The notes: generated by a model not told the origin, from the sequence alone. A DNA stretch of 64,000 nucleotides from Austropuccinia psidii (GCA_023105745.1 JALGQZ010000015.1:2358999-2422998); one strand, 5' to 3'. Positions 32,850 to 45,967 are shown, numbered from the stretch's first letter. Numbers and translations are program-made.

Positions 32850-35800
32850 TTGTAAACCACTCGAGAATCAGTAGTCCTAGTAATAGAAACATTACCCCCA
32901 CTCAGACTGAAAATAACATTATCACATCTGAGAGCAACATCAACAGTGACACACTGTGGTTGCAAATGTCCCAATATGCTGAGCAATCTGCAAAGCAGGC
33001 TGCAGAATTTTCAGCTGCCCAAGAGAGGATGAGAAGAACTCAAGCCTCATTGGAGCAGATAGTTAAAAACCTTCAGGAAGGATATGCTCAACTGAGCAAA
33101 GCCTCTGAAGAAACCAACAAGAGACTGAATCAAGTCTCTGAAGAACAACACCATAGCAGCAGGGACAGGGAGTGTCTGAACCAAGACATCAACAAATTGT
33201 TTGATGCCTACCATAGCTTAAAGCCCCAAGGCCAAACTATGGAGAATCCATATCAACCAGATGACATCAAACCAGATGCCATGTTGTTGAATAAGGCAAG
33301 ATCTCCATCACAATACCAGGATGGAGATGGCATGTCTTATTCAGAGAAGGAAGCCTTGAAACAGCTTCATGAGGCCTCAAACTGGCCCAAATTCTCTGGA
33401 TCAGGAGAATATGATCATATGGATCTCATAGATTATATTGATGGACTCTTCATTGATGTACCAAGCATACCACATTACTGGATTACTGCTAGACTGAATA
33501 CTGCATTTAAAGGTCATGCAAGTATGTGGTACACTGAAATGAAAGAAATCCATGGCAGAAGAAATTGGCCATGGTGGAAGAGTCAAATAATCCAAAAGTA
33601 CAGTAATGGAACTTGGATATGGCAAAAGACCATGTCATTTGAAAATGACAAATACTCTGTGGACAAAGATCCATATGAGTGGTGTCTTAGACAGTCTAAA
33701 AGACTTAAAGCCATTGATCCTCAAATTAACATTCAAATGAGGAATCATAAACTTCTGACACAACTGCCAGGAGAACTAGAGCATGCAGTAAAGTGCAGAT
33801 GCAACCAAAATTGCACTCTAGATGATATAGCCAATACCTTACAAGACATAAGGAAAAGGCCTAATATAGGGAAATTCACCCCATATAGGAGCAATAGTTT
33901 CAAAGAGAAACAACATTTAAGGGTAGAGTTTAAAGACAAACCCAGAGAAAGAGTGGCAGAAGTGGCAAAGAAGAAGAATTCTTGTCACAATTGTGGTTCA
34001 ACAGACCACTATGCCAACAACTGTCCAAAAGCAAAGAAGAAAGTCTATTCTATAGAAAAAGTCCCTGAAGAAGAACCTCCAATAGAGGATTCTGAATCAG
34101 ATTCTATGGGTGATGCCATTAGAGAACCATCTGATGAGGATCAAGACCCAAGAGAGGAATTTCTAGTGGAATACCAAGAGGAAACCCCACTAGAAATCCA
34201 GGATATACAGTTGGAAGCAGGAATGCCACAAGACACTACCAACAAGAACTTGTGTAAACATACACAAGATGCAAAAACATTCCTGGTTACACCAACCAAA
34301 GGAATGGCATATATACATGGAACAGCCACAAAAATGACTGTATGTATTGACAATGCTCAGCACCCACTGATAATTGACAGTAGAGCACACTGCTCCATAG
34401 TGGCCAGAAATTATCTGGATAACCACTTCCCAAACTGGGAGAAAGAACTCTTGCCCACCAGGGCAAAGAACTTCAAGAGTGCATCTGGAAAGATGACCTC
34501 TATTGGGACAATTATCAAAGAGATAATTATACCCCACAGAAAAGGTAATATCAGACTCAACCCACAGTTTGTAGTGCTTGAAGATGCCCACATCCAAGGG
34601 TTTTTACTGGGAACAGATTACCAGAGGATGTATGGCATAGATATTTACAATAGAAAAAATAGGCATATTACCATTGGTACTAACAAGGAAAAGAAATTTT
34701 CTCTTGATATATACCAGATATCTTCTCAGGACCCACTGGAAGAACTTCTGAAAGAATTCAGAGAGGGACAGTTTAGCACTACCCTCACCAGTAAACAAAA
34801 GCTAAGTTTACTGAAGATGCTGAGGAAGAATAGACCAGCATTTGCCATTGGTGAAGAACCATTAGGCAAGATCAAAGGCCATGATATAGAACTATATCTG
34901 GATGTAGAAAGGCCTTATCCACCCATGTTAAGAAGACCTCCTTACCCAGCAAGTCTGGAGACCAGGAAAGAGATTGAGAAACATATCAATGAACTCCTGG
35001 ACATGGATGTCATTAGGAAGATTGGACATAATGAAATAGTGGAAATCACCACTCCTGTCCTGATCACCTGGCATGATGGCAAGTCTAGATTGTGTGGAGA
35101 TTTCAGAGCCCTGAATAACCACACAAAAGCAGACAGATACCCTATACCAAGGATACCTCATGCATTGGATAAGCTAGCCAAAGCCAAATACATAACCAAG
35201 ATGGATTGTATGAAAGGCTTCCACCAAAATGGAGTTAAACCAAACTCCATGAAGTTGCTCAGAATAATATGCCATATGGGCATATATGAGTACACCAGGA
35301 TGCCATTTGGCATCAAGAATGCACCAGCCCACTTCCAAAGGATGATGGACACCATATTCCAAGAAGAAATAATGGAAGGCTGGATGGTAGTGTATATTGA
35401 TGATATCATTATATACTCAGAGACATGGGAAGACCATGTACAATACATAGACAGAGTGCTAAGTAAATGTACACCCATCAATCTAAAAATTTCACTTAAG
35501 AAGTGTAATTTTGGCCAACAAGAGCTACTAGCTCTAGGACACAAAGTCTCAGGCCTTAGTCTGGCAATTGACCAGAACAAAGTAGCAGCAGTACTACAAA
35601 AGCCAGTACCAAAGAACATCAAAGAGATGCAATCTTTCCTTGGATTTGCTAGCTCCTATAGAAACCACATCAAAAACTTTGCTCACATAACTAGTAGTTT
35701 ATACAAGTTATGCTCAAAGGATGTAGTTTTTGAAATAACCAAGGAAAGGAGGGATGCATATGAGAGGATCAAATATGAACTCACAAATGCACCTGTGCTC

Positions 35801-37330
35801 ATCTTGCCTGACTTTGAACTACCATTCAAGTTATATATAGATGCAGCATGCAGCCAAGGCTTGGGAGCAGCCCTTCACCAAAGACAAATTGTGGATGGTG
35901 AACCAAGAGAAGGTGTAATATGTTACATCTCCAGGCATCTGAAAGATTCAGAAGCCAGGTATGGGGCCACCCAGACAGAATGTCTATGTCTAGTCTGGGC
36001 TCTAGAAAAACTCCATTATTATTTGGAGGGAGCAGTCTTTGAAGTCTACACAGACTGCACAGCCTTGAAGTCTTTACTAAACATGAAGACTACTAATAGA
36101 CACATGCTGAGATGGCAAATAGCCATCCAGGAGTATAGAGGGAACATGACCATCATATACAAGGAAGGTAAAAGCCATACCAATGCAGATGGCTTTAGCA
36201 GATGGCCACTGGACAATGTCAAAAGCAATCCAGCTTATGACCTTGAAGTTGCTGCAAAAATTCCTATCCATTTTATGGAAATAAATAGGAAAAAGAACTT
36301 CAGATTCTCTGAATGGGCACCAGGGAGTGGTACCCTTGACAGTGGAAACACTGATTCAGAAGGGACAGAAACCCCCATACTGGGAATAAGTTCCTCAGAA
36401 TTGCACAATGAATTTTTCAATGCAGTACTGAAATCCTATGCTAAACACAAACAGTGTAGCATACTACTCCAACTCCTTCAACAAAAATACAGGAGCCCAG
36501 AACTGGAAACCCAGCTGGAGGAACCCTGGTTGAGGGCCTATAAGGACAATAAATTCTTCCTTATAGATGGCCTGATTTATCACAGAGAAAAGCACACCAG
36601 TGCACTCACAGTGATAGACAGAGACCACATCTCTTTGATCCTGCAGGAATGCCATGACTGCCCCTACATGGGACACATGAGTGAAGACAGGACTAAAGAT
36701 AGGGTAGCAAGCACAGCTTGGTGGCCCAAGTGGGAGCAAGAGTTGAGTGAATACATCAACACTTGTGAAAGATGCCAAAAGGCAAATAGAAAGCATGGGA
36801 AGAAATATGGGTTGCTTCAACACATAGAAGAACCCAAACACCCATGGGAAACCATCAACATGGACTGGGTCACAGGACTTGTCCCAGGAGGCAAAGAAAA
36901 CTACAATGCCTGCCTAATCATAGTTGATAGGTTCAGCAAGAGCATGAGATGTCTAGCATGCCATAAAGAGGACACAGCCATGGACACTGCTCTGTTATTT
37001 TGGAATAACATCATATCCACCTGTGGAGTCCCTAAGATCATAATTAGTGACAGGGACCCAAAATTCACATCTGAATTTTGGACCAATTTGTATGACATGC
37101 TAGGCACCAAGCTTGCTTTTTCCACAGCTTACCATCCACAAACAGATGGCCTAGCAGAGAGGATGATCCAAACAATGGAGGACATCCTCAGGAGGTTCTG
37201 TGCCTATGGCATGGAATACAAGGACCATGAGGGATACACCCATGATTGGGTCACCCTCTTACCAGCAGTCCAACTGGCTTATAATACAAGTGTAAGGTTT
37301 GACTATGAAACAATAAGTAAAAATTACTAA
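32129..37330 (+). CDS. Element B gag-pol polyprotein, interrupted by element A
   Basis: Open for 1733 codons; element-derived to 37290, the last codons being read from the A LTR. Order: basic low-complexity region (1-270), coiled coil (about 275-370), capsid with '[13 protein letters not shown]' (about 415-590), CCHC knuckle '[14 protein letters not shown]' (619-632), acidic linker, retropepsin-like protease whose motif reads D-S-R-A at 750-753 instead of D-S/T-G-A, RT with '[15 protein letters not shown]' and catalytic YIDD at 1089-1092, RNase H ('[17 protein letters not shown]' about 1235-1255), HHCC integrase zinc site (about 1505-1552) and catalytic core with 'MDWV', 'SDRDPKF' and '[11 protein letters not shown]'. 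The Gly to Arg change should kill the protease. Only one CpG by eye. Continues at 47998. Confidence 0.9.
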   Translation: MSPAYLRDLGFQRNQPEDRAGMSRTRRPERRHIGHSGGWQNNEGDNINLAIHTPIQQKPQTRGLEGYGSSSSNPPTPQRFVSMEHGQQEVQPSNSLGRTGIKLPEDLSQRDRLQGPYGNHQGLEPYQAAQTPGGKGTEDKGESSHYPSYRRTVNPDRAYSDSFRFTRSKPNQLSSGFTPFRNQQISGQESPFFTIPGSFQEKTRQQGQEQSLLQPEEERVRPHDPEAVRFGKRSTQEPEVVVNHSRISSPSNRNITPTQTENNIITSESNINSDTLWLQMSQYAEQSAKQAAEFSAAQERMRRTQASLEQIVKNLQEGYAQLSKASEETNKRLNQVSEEQHHSSRDRECLNQDINKLFDAYHSLKPQGQTMENPYQPDDIKPDAMLLNKARSPSQYQDGDGMSYSEKEALKQLHEASNWPKFSGSGEYDHMDLIDYIDGLFIDVPSIPHYWITARLNTAFKGHASMWYTEMKEIHGRRNWPWWKSQIIQKYSNGTWIWQKTMSFENDKYSVDKDPYEWCLRQSKRLKAIDPQINIQMRNHKLLTQLPGELEHAVKCRCNQNCTLDDIANTLQDIRKRPNIGKFTPYRSNSFKEKQHLRVEFKDKPRERVAEVAKKKNSCHNCGSTDHYANNCPKAKKKVYSIEKVPEEEPPIEDSESDSMGDAIREPSDEDQDPREEFLVEYQEETPLEIQDIQLEAGMPQDTTNKNLCKHTQDAKTFLVTPTKGMAYIHGTATKMTVCIDNAQHPLIIDSRAHCSIVARNYLDNHFPNWEKELLPTRAKNFKSASGKMTSIGTIIKEIIIPHRKGNIRLNPQFVVLEDAHIQGFLLGTDYQRMYGIDIYNRKNRHITIGTNKEKKFSLDIYQISSQDPLEELLKEFREGQFSTTLTSKQKLSLLKMLRKNRPAFAIGEEPLGKIKGHDIELYLDVERPYPPMLRRPPYPASLETRKEIEKHINELLDMDVIRKIGHNEIVEITTPVLITWHDGKSRLCGDFRALNNHTKADRYPIPRIPHALDKLAKAKYITKMDCMKGFHQNGVKPNSMKLLRIICHMGIYEYTRMPFGIKNAPAHFQRMMDTIFQEEIMEGWMVVYIDDIIIYSETWEDHVQYIDRVLSKCTPINLKISLKKCNFGQQELLALGHKVSGLSLAIDQNKVAAVLQKPVPKNIKEMQSFLGFASSYRNHIKNFAHITSSLYKLCSKDVVFEITKERRDAYERIKYELTNAPVLILPDFELPFKLYIDAACSQGLGAALHQRQIVDGEPREGVICYISRHLKDSEARYGATQTECLCLVWALEKLHYYLEGAVFEVYTDCTALKSLLNMKTTNRHMLRWQIAIQEYRGNMTIIYKEGKSHTNADGFSRWPLDNVKSNPAYDLEVAAKIPIHFMEINRKKNFRFSEWAPGSGTLDSGNTDSEGTETPILGISSSELHNEFFNAVLKSYAKHKQCSILLQLLQQKYRSPELETQLEEPWLRAYKDNKFFLIDGLIYHREKHTSALTVIDRDHISLILQECHDCPYMGHMSEDRTKDRVASTAWWPKWEQELSEYINTCERCQKANRKHGKKYGLLQHIEEPKHPWETINMDWVTGLVPGGKENYNACLIIVDRFSKSMRCLACHKEDTAMDTALLFWNNIISTCGVPKIIISDRDPKFTSEFWTNLYDMLGTKLAFSTAYHPQTDGLAERMIQTMEDILRRFCAYGMEYKDHEGYTHDWVTLLPAVQLAYNTSVRFDYETISKNY

Positions 37331-39315
37331 TTTATTACTTATTGTACTCTGAATGTCCTTATAATTAAAATAAATAAGATTAAAATAATAATAATAATAA
37401 AGAAATATTATTATTATGGCGTAAAAATATTATATTATTAAATAAATATAATAATATAAATTAATATTATATGAAATTATAATATTATAAATAATATATT
37501 AATATAAAATAATTAATTTATTATAAAGCTCTTTATTATTGTTACCAACAAATAATAAAGGCGTAAAAAACTGTTTTTTATAAATAAAAAACAATTAATA
37601 ACAATAATATTACTAATATTAAAGTTATATATTAATATAAATACTATTTATATTAATTAAGAATTATTAAGAATAATAATAAGAGAGAAATTATTATAAT
37701 AAGATGAAATAACCTACTTTTAACACTTAAAATAATAATTTTGAGATATTTTACGCCAAAAGAATATAATACAACTTTTTCAAATTGTATTTACAATAAA
37801 AATAAAGAAAATTACTAAGCTTCTTGTTTTTACGTGGAAATGAGTTTATAGAGAGATTTATGACAAAAACAATTAAAGAATTGATTTAATCACGTAATAA
37901 TAGTGATTAATATTAAGATGGTCTTTGGTCTTTAATAATATAAGAGTTTTATATATAAAGAATAAAGAAATTACCTTTTATTTAATTGATTTAATGTTTT
38001 TGATGCGTCTGAGGGGTAAATAGAGTAAAAAGAGCTCTATTTATAGTAAATACCTCCCTCCTAGAGTCCAAAAGGCTTCTAGTAGACGTGTACTGATCAT
38101 ATCCACTGGAATTGATCAATATTTTAAGGTTTGAGGGTGATTACATCATGATCAAACCATATTACATCATCATTACACCATTATTTAGAGTTATCACTAT
38201 AACTCTAAGTTTGATGACATCAGAGGCTTGGCAGAACCCCAAATTTCGTGGATTTTATTAGTTTTAATCATAAACTAATAGTATTCACCAATTTTATCAC
38301 TCTTAAGACTGTTAAACTTAAATTAAGGTTACAGTGTGTGATCATAACTGCTCAAATTAAGCTCAAGCTTTGATCCTCAATAACTTTTAAGATTTACACG
38401 CTACAGCAATTCAGAGAGTGAATTCTGATAGCCTGACATAACCTTATTATTCTGCCAAGAGCCTTTTATTACATCATCAAAACTCTAATTTTGATGATTT
38501 TTCTTGTAACTCATCTTTTCTGTTGAAATTCAATATTTTAAACTTCAAACCTTGATTTCAGGGGGTTATACCCTGAATTTAACAATAAAAATTACATCAT
38601 TCTTCACGAATGAGCTAGTAGAATCCAACTGTATACTTCTTTTTAAGTTTGGAGCACTTTCACAACAAAGTGGTCAACAGCTCTGTTGATTTTTATCAAT
38701 ATTTCATCATAGGTTTTAGCCTTGTTTATAATTTGTAAAATAAAGTTCATATCTGTGTTCTTTCAGTAATTACGTGGTAACTTTATTTTTGGTTCATCAT
38801 TCTATCATGTATAGTTTAGAAGATATTAGCTATGATCCTTGAATATATGCGTTGACCAAAAAAGTGCATATATTCAGGTTAATTCCTTAAGTATTAACAT
38901 TGGAAATTAGCTTATTAATTGTTTTATGTGTGGATTTTCATGGGGAATCCACTGGTACAATTTATTTTACATGTTGTTTCATTAGTTCTTGAGATAAATA
39001 AGGTTTTATGGCTTTTATAAGGTATTATACCTTATAATTCCTTAAATATTGACTTTACAGATATGCCATAAAAATGGTATATGTGTATTTTTCCATGGGG
39101 AATCCAATGGTATAATTTATTTTACATGTTGATTCATTGGTTTTTAAGTTAAACCAATTTTTGTACCAATTTATGGTATTTTTCGCATATTTAAGTAATT
39201 ATTCTTAATGTATAATTGTTCTAAGTAATTTTAATATAATTATATTAAAGGTATAATTATTCTGAGTCTTTTTTGTGACCTTATTTGGTATGTGGTCATA
39301 TCTCAAAGGCTCACA
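37291..39315 (-). repeat. 3' LTR of element A
   Basis: 2025 bp; plus-strand start TGTAAGGTTTGACTATG, end CTCAAAGGCTCACA. The sense strand starts TGTGAGCCTTTGAG and ends AAACCTTACA. The first part is extremely A/T-rich (37330-37700). Confidence 0.95.
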
Positions 39316-39334
39316 TTCCCTACCACCAAAAAAG
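39316..39334 (-). other. Polypurine tract of element A
   Basis: Minus strand reads CTTTTTTGGTGGTAGGGAA next to the 3' LTR; purine-rich at the LTR border, as in D and B. Confidence 0.6.
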
Positions 39335-39433
39335 ATTGTACCACAATCTGATATGTGTGATTAGGGTATCATCCACTGTCCTACCTCTTCATTAGACTTT
39401 GTTAGTCTTCAAGCTCAATAATGCTTAACTTTT

Positions 39434-39850
39434 CTATTTTTCAGGCTTTCTTTCATGTCTGAACCTTCTTAGTAGTCTATCAGCATTTGTTATATCTTTC
39501 TCAAGTAGCCATTCATCTTCTTGAGTTGAATTTCTATACCTTACAAGGTATTCCCTTTCTTTTTTGTTTCTTGTCCTTCTTTCTTTAAGGACTTTTACTA
39601 TTTTCTTTTCTTCTCCTTCTTCCAAGGGGGGAATTTCAAGTGGGGGTTTATTTCTTAGTGGAAATAACTCCTTGTCACTTGAACTGTAAGGTTTTATTAG
39701 ACTTACAGGGAAAGTTGGGTGTTTGTTCATTAGTTCACCTGTGAGTTCTAATTGCACAGCATTGGGTCCATGAAGTGCTTTTATCATAAATGGTCCTGCA
39801 AAGGAATCTTTCAATTTCTTTGGGCCTTTTATGTTATTGAAATTAAGGGT
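39434..39850 (-). CDS. Element A integrase tail and chromodomain, behind a nonsense codon
   Basis: Continuation of the gag-pol frame after TAA 39851-39853; first internal Met at 39814. It encodes the end of the integrase C-terminal domain ('LNFNNIKGPKKLKDSFAGPF', 'HPTFPVSLIKPY') and then a chromodomain-like block ('YLVRYRNSTQEDEWLLEKDIT', 'LLRRFR'). Element B has the same module uninterrupted at 48242-48660, with Ser at the codon that is a stop here, so this is a single-base nonsense change (TCA to TAA type). Loss would remove targeting and possibly integration, unless read through. Confidence 0.82.
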   Translation of the reverse strand, partial: TLNFNNIKGPKKLKDSFAGPFMIKALHGPNAVQLELTGELMNKHPTFPVSLIKPYSSSDKELFPLRNKPPLEIPPLEEGEEKKIVKVLKERRTRNKKEREYLVRYRNSTQEDEWLLEKDITNADRLLRRFRHERKPEK

Positions 39851-42800
39851 TTATACTAAAACCAAGTCTCCTATTCTGAAATCAGGTGGTTTATGACTTT
39901 TATCCCATCTTTCTTTTGCATATTTAAAAGAATCTTGCATGCATCTGTTTGCATGGTGTCTTGCTTTGTCAAGCATTATCTTGAAACTGCTTGCTGTTGG
40001 ATGTATATCCACTAAGTCCTTTTTGAGGGTATCATAAGGAAGTCTTGGATTCCAACCTTTCTCTAGCATTGCTGGTGTTTTGCCAGTAGAAGAATGGATT
40101 GATGTCTTATATGCCAGTTCAAGTGCTGGTATTAGTGTACACCAATCATGGGTAAAACCATCAGAATCTTTGAATTCTAGCCCATAAGCACAGAATCTTC
40201 TGATCATATCCTCTAGGGTCTGTATCATTCTTTCTGCTAGACCATCAGTTTGAGGATGATAAGCTGTTGAGAATGATAACTTTGTCCCAAACAAGTTATG
40301 GAGATTTGTCCATAATGCTGAAGTGAACTTTGGGTCTCTGTCACTTATAATATTTTGGAATAAGCCTGTGTGGCTAATGACTTTATTCCATATCATTATG
40401 GCTGTATCCATAGCTGTGTCATCTTTATGACATGGTAAGAACATGGGAGTTTTACTGTACCTGTCAACTAACACTAGGCATGCATTATAACTCCTGTCTC
40501 CTCCTGGAGGTAAGGCTGTTACCCAATCCATATGAACTATTTCCCATGGGGATTTTGGTTCTTGGATTTGGATCATCATTCCAAATTTCTTTCCTGTGGC
40601 TCTGTTGGCTTTTTGACATCTGTCACAGGTTTGGCAGTACTCTGCAACATCTTTCTTCCAATTTGGCCACCAAGAGCAGGTTTTCACCCTCTCTAGTGTC
40701 CTATCTTCTGAGAGATGTCCAGATGCAACACTATCATGACACTCATGTAAAATAGTGTTTATTAGTGTTCTGTCTGTTAAGGCCATAACACATGTGTGTT
40801 TTGTTCTATGGTAAAGGATTCCATCAAGGAGGTGAAATCTTCCTTCATCATATGCCTTTTTCCATATTTCATCTAGTTTTGATGAAAGTGATGGATCTTT
40901 GCAGTCTTTCATTAGAAGTTGGCTTAAGATATGGCAATTTTTGTCTTTCTTATAACTTTCTCTAACTTGGTTAAAGAATTCTGTGCCAATGTCTGTAACA
41001 CATATTCCTTCTATATGGTGCTCTTCTTGTGGTACCCATGCTGAATTGTCAGGGGTATTTGCTAGAGCCCATCTGCTAAGACCATCTGCATTTTTATGAA
41101 TATTTCCAGATTTATGAACAATAGTCATATTTCCTCTATATTCTTGGATAGCAATTTGCCATCTCAGCATATGTCTATTTGGAGTCTTCATATTTAATAG
41201 TGATTTCACAGCATTACAGTCTGTGATTACATCAAATACTGTGCCATCCAAATAATAATGCAGTTTTTCTAAAGCCCACACTAGGCATAAGCATTCCATT
41301 TGGCTTGCTCCATACCTTGCTTCTGTTGGCTTTATCTGCCTTGAAATGAAACAAATTGGTCCTTTCACTGGTTTCTCATTGATAATTTGTGTTTGGTGAA
41401 GTGCAGCACCTAGTCCTTCTCCACAAGCATCAATGTACAGTTTGAAGGGTAGTTTCCAATCTGGCATCAGAAGAAATGGGGCATTTGTTAAGGAATTTTT
41501 CAATTCTTCATATGCCTTGACTCTTTCTTCTGTCATCTCATAGACTGTTTGTTGGTCACATAGCTTATACAAGGATTTAGCAATCTTTGCAAAGTCTTTT
41601 ATATGCTGTCTATAGTAACCAGCAAATCCTAGAAATGATTGCATTTCTTTTTTGGTTTGAGGCATTGGTTTAAGTAGTACTGCTTCTACTTTATTTTTGT
41701 CTATGCCTAGACTAAGGCCAGATACTACATGTCCTAGTGCTTTTAATTCACTATATGCAAAATGACACTTTTTCAAGGAAATTTTCATATTCACTTGGAC
41801 TATTTTTTGTAGCACCCTTTCTAGTCTTGTAAGGTGATTTTCCCAGGTTTCTGAGCAAACTATGATATCATCAATATAGATAATTAACCATCCTTCTGAT
41901 AATTCTTCAGGGAATATGGTATTCATCATTCCTTGATAATGGGAAGGTGCATTTTTTATCCCAAATGGCATTCTTAAGTATTCAAAAATTCCACAATGGA
42001 CTATTATTCTTAGTAGTTTCTCGGCATTGTCTGTTAAGATATTTTGATGAAAACCCTTAAGAGCATCCATAGCTGTGATGAACTTAGCTTGTGACAATTG
42101 GGTCAATGTCTCATGGATTCTAGGTATTGGATATCTGTCTGGAATGGTATAGGTGTTCAGGGCTCTGAAGTCTCCTACCATCCTTGATTTTCCATTATGC
42201 CAAGTTATAATGACAGGTGTAGTAACCTCTACTTGTTCATTATGTCCAACCTTTCTTAATACTCCAAGGTCCATTAATTCTTTAATGTGCACCTCTAAGG
42301 CTTCTCTAGCCCTTGGACTGGCTGGATAAGCAGGTCTTCTTAATAAAGGTGGGTAAGGCTTTTCTACATTAAGAATTATATCCACTTCATGTCCAATTAT
42401 GGCACCTAGTGGCTCTTTGTCAGTTGCAAAGGCATTTTTATACTTAAATAAGAGGTCAATCAATTTTTCTTTCATTTTTTCTGTTAATTCTTGATTGAAT
42501 TCTTCCTCTTTGAGTTGTTCAGATATAAAAAGTTCTTTTTCTGGAATTTTTTCTTCATTCTTAATAACTGTGATTTGTTTTTTGTTATTTAAGAATCCAA
42601 ACTTTTGTCTTTTGTTATCTCCTATGGTAAAATATCTATCCTTTTGGTTGGAGATATCTATACCATAGATTGATAAGTAGTCATTCCCAAGTATGAAATG
42701 ATTACTAGTACAGTTGTCCATTACTACAAACTCTACTTTAATTCTGACACATTGTGAGGTATGAGGAAAAATTAGTGTTAAATCAATTATTCCAAGGGGC

Positions 42801-45232
42801 TTCATGCTCTCACTTGCACTACTAAATTTGACACCTTGTATTGGCATAAGTTTTTCTTGCCAGTCTGGGACAATGGTTTTTAAGTAACTTTTGCCAACAC
42901 AAGCGCAATATGCTCCTGTATCCAAGTTAACCTTTCCTTCTTGGTTATCAACCATAACAATACTAATACTTGATTTTCCAGCTGTATATCCCATTCCTCT
43001 TGCAGGTTTGGTTCTATACATTTTGGCATCTTGTATGTTTGTCAGATTTGTGTCAGATGTTCCAACTTGTGGCAAGTTTGAATTAACATCCAGTACTTCA
43101 TAAATTATATCAATATTATTAATTTGTGCATTAATTATATTGATTTCATAACTTTCAGAACTTTCTGACTCTTCTGTCTCTTTTTCAGAGTCAGATTCCT
43201 CTTCTTTGTCATTGTGGTTTTCTGTTTCCACAATTTCATTAATCTTTGCTTTTTTAAGGCAATTATTGGCTAAGTGTCCAATACCTCCACATTTATGGCA
43301 TTTTCTTTGCTCATTATTGTTGGATGTATTGGGCTTAAAGGATTCTTTTGACTTATCTTTTTTGATAAATGGCTTATTTGGGCTTTTAATGTCCAATTTT
43401 TTCCAAGTCCTGCCAATTTTTGTTCTTGTCACTATATCTTCCAGTGCATTTATATACTCTTCTGTGGAGCATGGTTCTATACACCTGCTTCTTAGGGCAT
43501 GTTCTAGTTCCCCTCCACATTTTTTAAGTATTTTCATATGCACCATTTTCTGTGACATTTCTGGGTACAGTGCATTAAGCCTTTCAACTTGTTTCAAGAA
43601 CCAAGGTAAAGGTTTATCTTTCTCTGGGTCAAAGAAAGAGTTTTCAAATGCATTTTCTATCTTATACCTCCAGGCATCATTTGCCCACTTGGTGATTATT
43701 TCTTGTTTCCACCAAGACCAGGTATTTTTACCATTTGTTTGTCTTATGCCATAATACCATCTTTTTGCAGACTTCTCAAACAATGAATGTAATCTTGCAG
43801 TGATTAATTCATCTGGTATGGCATAATCTTCTTGTAACATGTCAATTGTTTTAATAAATGACATGTGGTCATATTTACCTTCTCCTGTGAATGTTGGCCA
43901 TTCCTTCAATTGAGGTGCTTCCTTCATTAAGACTTGGTTATTGTCTTGGTGACTCAAGTCTGTTATGAAAGGATTTGACAATTCCTCTTTTGTTTTAACA
44001 GGGCTTCTTATATGAGAAAATGGTGTTGATAACTTTGGCATATTTAAATTAGCCTCATTAATTTTATCCATTTTTTCTGTAATAAGCCTTATTTCACTTT
44101 GAATATCATCTTTCGGATGCATTCTTGCTTCATCACTTTTTTCCACATGGTCCAAAAGTAATTTTTGGTGTGATGAAGTCTTTTCTTCAAATTTTTCTAC
44201 AGAAATACTTAATTTATTTAATTTTTCTGTAAGATTGTCAATACTCACATCATAATTGATTGTCAAAGTCTTGTCTCCGATATCTTTTATGTATTTATAC
44301 AATTCTTGTTGTCCTTGTATTAATTTTTGAGTATTGTCAATTAAGTTCTTTGGTTTATTATTTTCAACCATAAACTTAATGTTGTCAATTTCTTTTTTGT
44401 TTTGCACAACAATTTTTGCTAAAGAAGATAAATTGTTATTTATTTCTTGTAGTGATAATAAACTATCTTTAATTTCTTTTAGAGGTAATATACTATCTTT
44501 AATTTCTATTAAAGTATTTACAACATCTTTGGACAAGGTTATTTCTTTGGGAAATGAGGTTGTCTCATTCTTTGCTCTTCCTTGTCCTTGAATTCCATCA
44601 AGGTTCTGGCCATGTTGAAAATATTGTCCATGGCATCCTTTTGGATTCTTGGGATTTTGTAGCTTGGGGAATATGGTTTCCTCCAATGCTTTTTCTTGTT
44701 CTTCTTCCCTTCTTGGGGAAGTGGGTTGGCTTGAGGCTTGCTGGTAGAAGCTACTGGGGCTTCTTCCTTGGTTGCCTCCCTCTTTTTGGCATGATAATCC
44801 TTGATTTTTTTGATTTGAGGTTTGGATGACAGTGGATTCCATCCATTGGAGTATTTCACTATCTCCTCCTCTTTGAGGAACTTTTTCAGGATGTTCCAGG
44901 AGTTCATCACTCCTTGGTGTATTTGAGGCAATATTTCCCAATCTTTGTCCTTGTACACTGTGCAATACTGCTTGTACTGGCTCATGTAGATGTCTATTTG
45001 AGCCTTCTGAATGTGATTTGTACCTGTTTGAGTTACTCATACTTAGTTCCAATTCAGGCTCAGATATCATGGGCATTTCTTGGACTTGCCTTTGGGATAA
45101 GGCACTTCCTTGTGTGGATTCTGTTCCACTGGGGATATTGCCCTTTCTTTTCCCTTTTGAGGGATCAGTTCTACCTCTGAGTCCAGCTCCACCTGATTGG
45201 ATGGAGTATTGGGAACCTCTACTGGTAGTCAT
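39851..45232 (-). CDS. Element A gag-pol polyprotein
   Basis: Single frame of 1793 codons. Order by residue: low-complexity N-terminus (1-220, overlapping a second ORF), coiled coil (about 225-400), capsid with '[13 protein letters not shown]' (about 440-600), CCHC knuckle '[14 protein letters not shown]' (645-658), acidic linker (670-720), aspartic protease with intact D-T-G-A at 771-774, RT with '[13 protein letters not shown]' and catalytic YIDD at 1119-1122, RNase H ('[16 protein letters not shown]' about 1263-1278), integrase zinc domain ('[10 protein letters not shown]' about 1540) and DDE core ('MDWV' about 1565, 'SDRDPKF' about 1630, '[11 protein letters not shown]' about 1664). All key residues are present. 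No gag-pol stop or frameshift. It ends at TAA after 'RIGDLVLV'. Very CpG-poor. The start at 45232 lies inside the candidate intron, so the true N-terminus may differ. Confidence 0.93.
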   Translation of the reverse strand: MTTSRGSQYSIQSGGAGLRGRTDPSKGKRKGNIPSGTESTQGSALSQRQVQEMPMISEPELELSMSNSNRYKSHSEGSNRHLHEPVQAVLHSVQGQRLGNIASNTPRSDELLEHPEKVPQRGGDSEILQWMESTVIQTSNQKNQGLSCQKEGGNQGRSPSSFYQQASSQPTSPRREEEQEKALEETIFPKLQNPKNPKGCHGQYFQHGQNLDGIQGQGRAKNETTSFPKEITLSKDVVNTLIEIKDSILPLKEIKDSLLSLQEINNNLSSLAKIVVQNKKEIDNIKFMVENNKPKNLIDNTQKLIQGQQELYKYIKDIGDKTLTINYDVSIDNLTEKLNKLSISVEKFEEKTSSHQKLLLDHVEKSDEARMHPKDDIQSEIRLITEKMDKINEANLNMPKLSTPFSHIRSPVKTKEELSNPFITDLSHQDNNQVLMKEAPQLKEWPTFTGEGKYDHMSFIKTIDMLQEDYAIPDELITARLHSLFEKSAKRWYYGIRQTNGKNTWSWWKQEIITKWANDAWRYKIENAFENSFFDPEKDKPLPWFLKQVERLNALYPEMSQKMVHMKILKKCGGELEHALRSRCIEPCSTEEYINALEDIVTRTKIGRTWKKLDIKSPNKPFIKKDKSKESFKPNTSNNNEQRKCHKCGGIGHLANNCLKKAKINEIVETENHNDKEEESDSEKETEESESSESYEINIINAQINNIDIIYEVLDVNSNLPQVGTSDTNLTNIQDAKMYRTKPARGMGYTAGKSSISIVMVDNQEGKVNLDTGAYCACVGKSYLKTIVPDWQEKLMPIQGVKFSSASESMKPLGIIDLTLIFPHTSQCVRIKVEFVVMDNCTSNHFILGNDYLSIYGIDISNQKDRYFTIGDNKRQKFGFLNNKKQITVIKNEEKIPEKELFISEQLKEEEFNQELTEKMKEKLIDLLFKYKNAFATDKEPLGAIIGHEVDIILNVEKPYPPLLRRPAYPASPRAREALEVHIKELMDLGVLRKVGHNEQVEVTTPVIITWHNGKSRMVGDFRALNTYTIPDRYPIPRIHETLTQLSQAKFITAMDALKGFHQNILTDNAEKLLRIIVHCGIFEYLRMPFGIKNAPSHYQGMMNTIFPEELSEGWLIIYIDDIIVCSETWENHLTRLERVLQKIVQVNMKISLKKCHFAYSELKALGHVVSGLSLGIDKNKVEAVLLKPMPQTKKEMQSFLGFAGYYRQHIKDFAKIAKSLYKLCDQQTVYEMTEERVKAYEELKNSLTNAPFLLMPDWKLPFKLYIDACGEGLGAALHQTQIINEKPVKGPICFISRQIKPTEARYGASQMECLCLVWALEKLHYYLDGTVFDVITDCNAVKSLLNMKTPNRHMLRWQIAIQEYRGNMTIVHKSGNIHKNADGLSRWALANTPDNSAWVPQEEHHIEGICVTDIGTEFFNQVRESYKKDKNCHILSQLLMKDCKDPSLSSKLDEIWKKAYDEGRFHLLDGILYHRTKHTCVMALTDRTLINTILHECHDSVASGHLSEDRTLERVKTCSWWPNWKKDVAEYCQTCDRCQKANRATGKKFGMMIQIQEPKSPWEIVHMDWVTALPPGGDRSYNACLVLVDRYSKTPMFLPCHKDDTAMDTAIMIWNKVISHTGLFQNIISDRDPKFTSALWTNLHNLFGTKLSFSTAYHPQTDGLAERMIQTLEDMIRRFCAYGLEFKDSDGFTHDWCTLIPALELAYKTSIHSSTGKTPAMLEKGWNPRLPYDTLKKDLVDIHPTASSFKIMLDKARHHANRCMQDSFKYAKERWDKSHKPPDFRIGDLVLV
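44539..44985 (-). CDS. Element A alternative-frame gag ORF
   Basis: A 148-codon minus-strand ORF in a different register from the long frame it overlaps. Pattern: '[10 protein letters not shown]', '[18 protein letters not shown]', '[13 protein letters not shown]', 'EAPVASTS', a Lys-rich '[10 protein letters not shown]', then '[20 protein letters not shown]'. The same pattern occurs in C-left (26921-27274), C-right (57459-57913) and D (10673-11068). I remember near-identical proteins annotated on their own in Austropuccinia psidii (recall only). Differences between the two C copies are mainly silent in this register. Probably a real Gag part. How it is joined to downstream capsid (frameshift, splicing or separate translation) is unknown. 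Confidence 0.65.
   Translation of the reverse strand: MSQYKQYCTVYKDKDWEILPQIHQGVMNSWNILKKFLKEEEIVKYSNGWNPLSSKPQIKKIKDYHAKKREATKEEAPVASTSKPQANPLPQEGKKNKKKHWRKPYSPSYKIPRIQKDAMDNIFNMARTLMEFKDKEEQRMRQPHFPKK
45067..45221 (-). CDS. Element A candidate second exon of small leader ORF
   Basis: Minus-strand frame, third register of this region, from a candidate acceptor (ACTACCAG) to TGA 45067-45069. It contains '[20 protein letters not shown]'. It is similar in position, acidity and length to 27429-27586 of C-left and 31781-31944 of B. Confidence 0.4.
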
Positions 45233-45307
45233 AATTTAAAGAATAAGAAAAAAAAAAAGTTTTTTAGAATAAAATTCTTTTATGGCAATTTAAAAAGAGG
45301 TGCTCAC
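45222..45307 (-). other. Candidate 86-bp intron in element A leader
   Basis: Donor GAAG|GTGAGC, long T-tract near the 3' side, acceptor GACTACCAG. The ATG of the long gag-pol frame (45230-45232) falls inside it. Equivalent segments exist in both C copies. Confidence 0.42.
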
Positions 45308-45457
45308 CTTCAGAGTCTTGAATGGTGGGCCCTGGAAAGTCTAATTTCTTAGCTTTCTTTCTTTTGGTGATAACTGGTGTTGGAGAACTTTGACAAGTTT
45401 CTTCCACCAACCCTTCAACAGTAGCTTGGTTGTCTTCTGTTGGGTTATCTTCAAACA
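45308..45457 (-). CDS. Element A candidate first exon of small leader ORF
   Basis: Open minus-strand stretch of 50 codons after an acceptor-like TTTGTCTTTTTTAG (45458-45459 being the AG). Acidic then basic: 'EDNPTEDNQATVEGLVEET', 'TKRKKAKKLDFPGPTIQDSE'. The last codon is completed across the candidate intron. The preserved frame in a young element supports coding, but the upstream donor is not identified. Could encode the true Gag N-terminus or a small accessory protein. Confidence 0.42.
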
Positions 45458-45459
45458 CT

Positions 45460-45952
45460 AAAAAAGACAAATAAATATAAGTCTTTTTTATAAGAAGTGT
45501 TATTTTTGGCAAGATATGGCAATTTTCCACGTAGAAATTGCTTTTATATCTTTGAAAAATTGAAATAAATAAAGAAATGAATAAAAATGAATAAAAATAA
45601 CTTTTTTATTGGTTTTTAATATTTTTTGAATATCTTTTATATATTTTTTTTTTATTTTTAAAGAATAAAATAAAAAATGAATATGATTCTTATAAAATTT
45701 AATTATAATAAAAATTATTTTTAATTTATAAAATATCTCTTTTAATCACTAGAGTCACTCAAAGAAAGTTCTTGCAAGTCTAAGGATGTGAAACACCACG
45801 TGTAAGACAGTACAATTGCTTTCCAAATGCCTCAATAGCTTTTAAAAACAATAAAATATAAAATTATTATATAATTTTATGATTATAAATATAATTTATT
45901 ATTGGATAAACCCAAATAGAATCTTTTCAAAGGTCTTTTAAGTAAATATCAC
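45460..45952 (-). other. Element A 5' leader
   Basis: A/T-rich leader. The block 45784-45815 (GGATGTGAAACACCACGTG then TAAGACAGTAC) is shared with A2 and both C copies. No gene seen. Confidence 0.6.
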
Positions 45953-45967
45953 GGCCAGGCCCCCAAA
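45953..45967 (-). other. Primer-binding site of element A
   Basis: Minus strand TTTGGGGGCCTGGCC next to the 5' LTR. Same as in B and C. Confidence 0.75.

Noticed and set aside
34190..34597. 135-codon ORF antisense to element B protease
   Set aside because: Shadow of the polyprotein frame with no recognisable domain.
35158..35622. 154-codon ORF antisense to element B RT
   Set aside because: Shadow of conserved RT codons on the other strand.
37330..37700. Very A/T-rich stretch with many TAATA repeats, possible origin or centromere-like DNA
   Set aside because: It is part of the element A LTR and is present again at 46010-46380.
43206..43754. 182-codon ORF antisense to element A gag
   Set aside because: Antisense to an intact, domain-bearing frame; hydrophobic composition is what the complement of Lys/Asn-rich codons gives.
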